From: Anaerolineales bacterium UBA2029 | GTDB taxonomy: Bacteria; Chloroflexota; Anaerolineae; Aggregatilineales; Aggregatilineaceae | Assembly: GCA_002332795.1 (NCBI GenBank) | Contig: DDBP01000024.1 | Location: forward strand, 1-8,224 | Length of the DNA: 8,224 nt | Direction of reading: 5' to 3' | Shown here: positions 6,933-8,224 of the stretch, piece after piece | How the letters are laid out: every line of letters starts with the position of its first letter | Numbering within the stretch: the first letter of the stretch is position 1 | Position numbers and translations under genes: made by a program | The notes under the pieces: model-generated | Database searches by the model: none | Told to the model about the DNA's origin: nothing | The model's input: the letters and a program-made list of their open reading frames with translations, nothing else

Positions 6933-7568
6933 ATGATCGCATTAGGGCGGTTGCTGGGGGCATTGCTCTTCGGCGCCAGGGCGTCCGGCACCTCGCCGGA
7001 ACATCCCAAACGAAGGGCCACCCTGACAGGCTATACGACGCTGCGCGACAACACACTCCGGCTGGCGGATATCCAACCCTGGCTGGAAGGGATGGGCGTG
7101 CCTGGCGCAGCGCCGCTACGCGGAGGCGGGGGCGGCGCTTTGCTCACTGCCGGGCGGCTGACGCTGGAAGGAAGTGGTTCCGGCAGCGGGGGCATGCACG
7201 AGACAGAGAAGGGTTCGGCGTCCTATGGCATGGGGCAAGGCGCGCTCGACCTGGGGGTGATGCTGATAAGAAAGCGCTTCCTGCGTATCTATACGCTGGC
7301 GGGTGTAGGCGGTATGGGCGGCGGAATCTCGCTGCGTGCGCGAGAAGGAAAAGGCGCGCCGGACAGCACCGGTTGGGGATCGCTGTTGCTGCGGGGTGGG
7401 ATCGGGATCGATCTGATGCTGCCTCTCTGGAACCTGGGGCTGATGGTCGGGCTGCGCGTGGGCTATCAGTCTGCCACTTTTCACATACAACAAGGAGAGG
7501 GGCCAGAACTCCCCGCCCCGACGGGCTGGTTCTTCCGCGTGGTAGCCGGGCCGTTCGTCAGCCGGTAG
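6933..7568 (+). CDS. conserved-looking glycine-rich, beta-strand-rich hypothetical protein
   Basis: 211 residues, function not recognised. The ATG at 6933 was chosen over an in-frame ATG at 6882 because AAGGAG at 6919-6924 lies 8 nt upstream and the longer version would begin inside the DnaA-box-like cluster. The N-terminus has a short hydrophobic run (residues 2-14) and ARASG at 15-19, at best a weak signal peptide. The rest alternates hydrophobic beta-strand-like segments with Gly-rich turns: GGGGGALL (64-71), GSGSGSGG (80-87), FLRIYTLAGVGGMGGGISL (116-134), LLLRGGIGIDLML (151-163) and LGLMVGLRVGYQS (168-180). The pattern resembles small beta-barrel or beta-sandwich proteins and a type of uncharacterised Gly-rich protein I recall only loosely. 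No catalytic motif is visible. It is probably a separate unit from the ABC cluster, 175 nt downstream. Confidence 0.75.
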   Translation: MIALGRLLGALLFGARASGTSPEHPKRRATLTGYTTLRDNTLRLADIQPWLEGMGVPGAAPLRGGGGGALLTAGRLTLEGSGSGSGGMHETEKGSASYGMGQGALDLGVMLIRKRFLRIYTLAGVGGMGGGISLRAREGKGAPDSTGWGSLLLRGGIGIDLMLPLWNLGLMVGLRVGYQSATFHIQQGEGPELPAPTGWFFRVVAGPFVSR

Positions 7569-7583
7569 CGGCGACGCGGAGAC

Positions 7584-7619
7584 AAAAACACGGCTCAGCC
7601 CAGCCGGGCAAAGCCGTGT
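7584..7619 (-). terminator. intrinsic terminator of the thioredoxin gene
   Basis: Arms ACACGGCT (7588-7595) and AGCCGTGT (7612-7619) pair perfectly. Inside them GCCC (7598-7601) pairs with GGGC (7606-7609) around an AGCC loop, giving a long GC-rich hairpin with a small internal loop. Read on the minus strand, the hairpin is followed by TTTTT (7588-7584), the standard Rho-independent form, 27 nt after the thioredoxin stop. On the plus strand no T tract follows, so it would stop the convergent Gly-rich gene only weakly, if at all. Confidence 0.85.
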
Positions 7620-7646
7620 GTCACGCGGTGAGGTATCCGAATGAAT

Positions 7647-7976
7647 TCAGTCCAGATGCCGGGCGATCTTCGGCTCCAGGGCGGGCATGGGCATGAAACC
7701 GACGATCCGTTCTGCCACTTCGCCATTCTTGAAGAGCATCAGGGTGGGAATGCCCATGATACCATACTGCATCAGCAGATTCTGGTTCTGGTCGGCGTCC
7801 ACCTTGCCGACGCGCAGCTTGCCTTCGTACTTCTCGGCAAGCTGATCCACCAGCGGCGCGATCATCCGACACGGGGCGCACCACTCGGCCCAGAAGTCGA
7901 GCAGGACCGGCAGCTCGGACTTCAGCACTTCCTGTTCAAAGGTGGCCTCGGTCACTTCAAACGTCTTCGAACCCAT
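7647..7976 (-). CDS. trxA: thioredoxin
   Basis: Cytoplasmic thiol-disulfide oxidoreductase, 109 residues, the normal size for single-domain thioredoxin. It reduces disulfides in target proteins and is normally recharged by thioredoxin reductase, which is not in this window. The active site is WCAPC (32-36), a common variant of WCGPC, in FWAEWCAPCRMIAP. The buried Asp27, Lys58 in KVDAD and cis-Pro77 in GIPTLMLFKNG are all present. The frame stays open upstream to 8144, but those 56 extra residues are Arg-rich and unlike thioredoxin. ATG 7976 gives the family N-terminus and has GGAAGGAG (plus positions 7987-7994) 10 nt upstream. It is a single gene, convergent with the Gly-rich gene, with its own terminator and a candidate promoter, so probably monocistronic. 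Confidence 0.96.
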   Translation of the reverse strand: MGSKTFEVTEATFEQEVLKSELPVLLDFWAEWCAPCRMIAPLVDQLAEKYEGKLRVGKVDADQNQNLLMQYGIMGIPTLMLFKNGEVAERIVGFMPMPALEPKIARHLD

Positions 7977-8002
7977 TCCTGGCTGGCTCCTTCCCCTACA
8001 GC

Positions 8003-8036
8003 GGGGCAACGCTGACCGTCTGCCCCTTGCGCGCAA
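8003..8036 (-). promoter_or_regulatory. structured leader of thioredoxin mRNA: hairpin plus palindrome
   Basis: In the untranslated leader, GGGGCA (plus-strand complement at 8021-8026) can pair with TGCCCC (8003-8008) over a 12-nt loop, just upstream of the Shine-Dalgarno. Next to it, TTGCGCGCAA (8027-8036) is a perfect 10-bp palindrome. Either could affect translation or bind a regulator. GC-rich sequence makes chance stems common, and no known riboswitch is recognised. Confidence 0.35.
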
Positions 8037-8062
8037 TACCCGCACAATTAGTTTGCCCCCAA

Positions 8063-8091
8063 AATATAGCACGAATGGGGCCGATTGCCTA
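8063..8091 (-). promoter_or_regulatory. candidate promoter of the thioredoxin gene
   Basis: On the minus strand TAGGCA (8091-8086) and TATATT (8068-8063) are separated by exactly 17 bp. The -10 matches TATAAT at five of six positions and is preceded by TGC, an extended -10. The -35 matches TTGACA at four of six. This would start transcription about 80 nt before the ATG. It is the most AT-rich patch in the gap, which supports the call. Confidence 0.55.
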
Positions 8092-8151
8092 CCGCTGGCT
8101 TCACCGCGGGTGCGTGCAAAGATTGTCAGCGACTTACTTGACACAGAAGTG

Positions 8152-8165
8152 TTTACCTCACCCCC
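8152..8165 (-). repeat. 14-bp inverted copy of window positions 1-14
   Basis: The reverse complement of 8152-8165 is GGGGGTGAGGTAAA, identical to bases 1-14 of the window. The match breaks at the next base (15 versus 8151). On the left it reaches the window edge, so its full length is unknown. It lies in the gene-free stretch 8092-8224, upstream of the thioredoxin promoter, where I see no coding sequence. Confidence 0.6.
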
Positions 8166-8195
8166 GCTCGGCGCTGACGCGCCTCGTGGCCCCAG

Positions 8196-8223
8196 CCTAA
8201 GTTATCAGTCTTTAGTTCTCAGT
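8196..8223 (+). repeat. degenerate 7-bp tandem repeat ending in AGT
   Basis: Four phased heptamers, CCTAAGT, TATCAGT, CTTTAGT and TCTCAGT, occupy 8196-8202, 8203-8209, 8210-8216 and 8217-8223, all ending in AGT. On the minus strand each unit begins ACT (ACTGAGA, ACTAAAG, ACTGATA, ACTTAGG). The array runs to the last bases of the window and probably continues. The 7-bp period is the same as in the GGATTGC array between the permease and ATPase genes, though the unit sequence differs. Confidence 0.7.
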
Positions 8224-8224
8224 T

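Noticed and set aside
6848..7696. Plus-strand open frame (282 residues) overlapping the Gly-rich gene
   Set aside because: It is Arg/Ala-rich and lacks a Shine-Dalgarno. It runs through the thioredoxin terminator into the convergent gene. The frame starting at 6933 has a clear ribosome binding site.
7977..8144. N-terminal extension of thioredoxin in the same frame
   Set aside because: The 56 extra residues are basic and not thioredoxin-like, and would include the leader and promoter region. ATG 7976 has a good Shine-Dalgarno and the family N-terminus.
8138..8160. TTGACA hexamer on the plus strand, with a small ACAC-AGAA-GTGT inverted repeat
   Set aside because: No -10-like hexamer lies at 16-18 bp, where the sequence is C-rich, no plus-strand gene follows in the window, and the stem is only 4 bp.

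Overview
This GC-rich window (about two-thirds G+C by eye) reads as a bacterial chromosome fragment, most likely from a Chloroflexota member such as an Anaerolineae-type organism. That placement is an inference. It rests on the giant FtsX-type permease with two tandem ATPase genes, the GC-rich codon use, the degenerate 7-bp tandem repeats between genes and the style of the Gly-rich hypothetical protein. No rRNA, tRNA, CRISPR array, transposase or phage gene is visible.

Positions 1-6757 hold one plus-strand cluster for an ABC system of the MacB/LolD/FtsX superfamily. It comprises a 1206-residue permease (50-3670), a first ATPase of 312 residues with an extra AbrB/SpoVT-like C-terminal tail (3767-4705), a second, standard-length ATPase of 247 residues (4713-5456), and a membrane-anchored beta-propeller-like protein (5492-6757). 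Gaps are 7 nt between the ATPases and 35 nt (or a 4-nt overlap if the earlier GTG is used) before the propeller gene. The permease and first ATPase are separated by 96 nt carrying a GGATTGC heptamer repeat. The likely arrangement is one permease with two FtsX cores and two very large outside domains, two non-identical ATPases on the inner face, and an extracytoplasmic propeller partner. The substrate cannot be told from sequence. Bases 1-33 may be the tail of a further upstream gene.

Positions 6758-6932 are a 175-nt intergenic region with a 6-bp inverted repeat and a cluster of DnaA-box-like 9-mers. They lead to an uncharacterised 211-residue glycine-rich, beta-strand-rich protein (6933-7568, plus strand).

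A convergent minus-strand gene (7976-7647) encodes a thioredoxin with an intact WCAPC active site. It has a good intrinsic terminator (7619-7584), a Shine-Dalgarno site, a structured leader and a plausible extended -10 promoter near 8063-8091. From 8092 to the end I see no gene. That stretch holds a 14-bp inverted copy of the first 14 bases of the window and a second set of phased 7-bp repeats running off the right edge.
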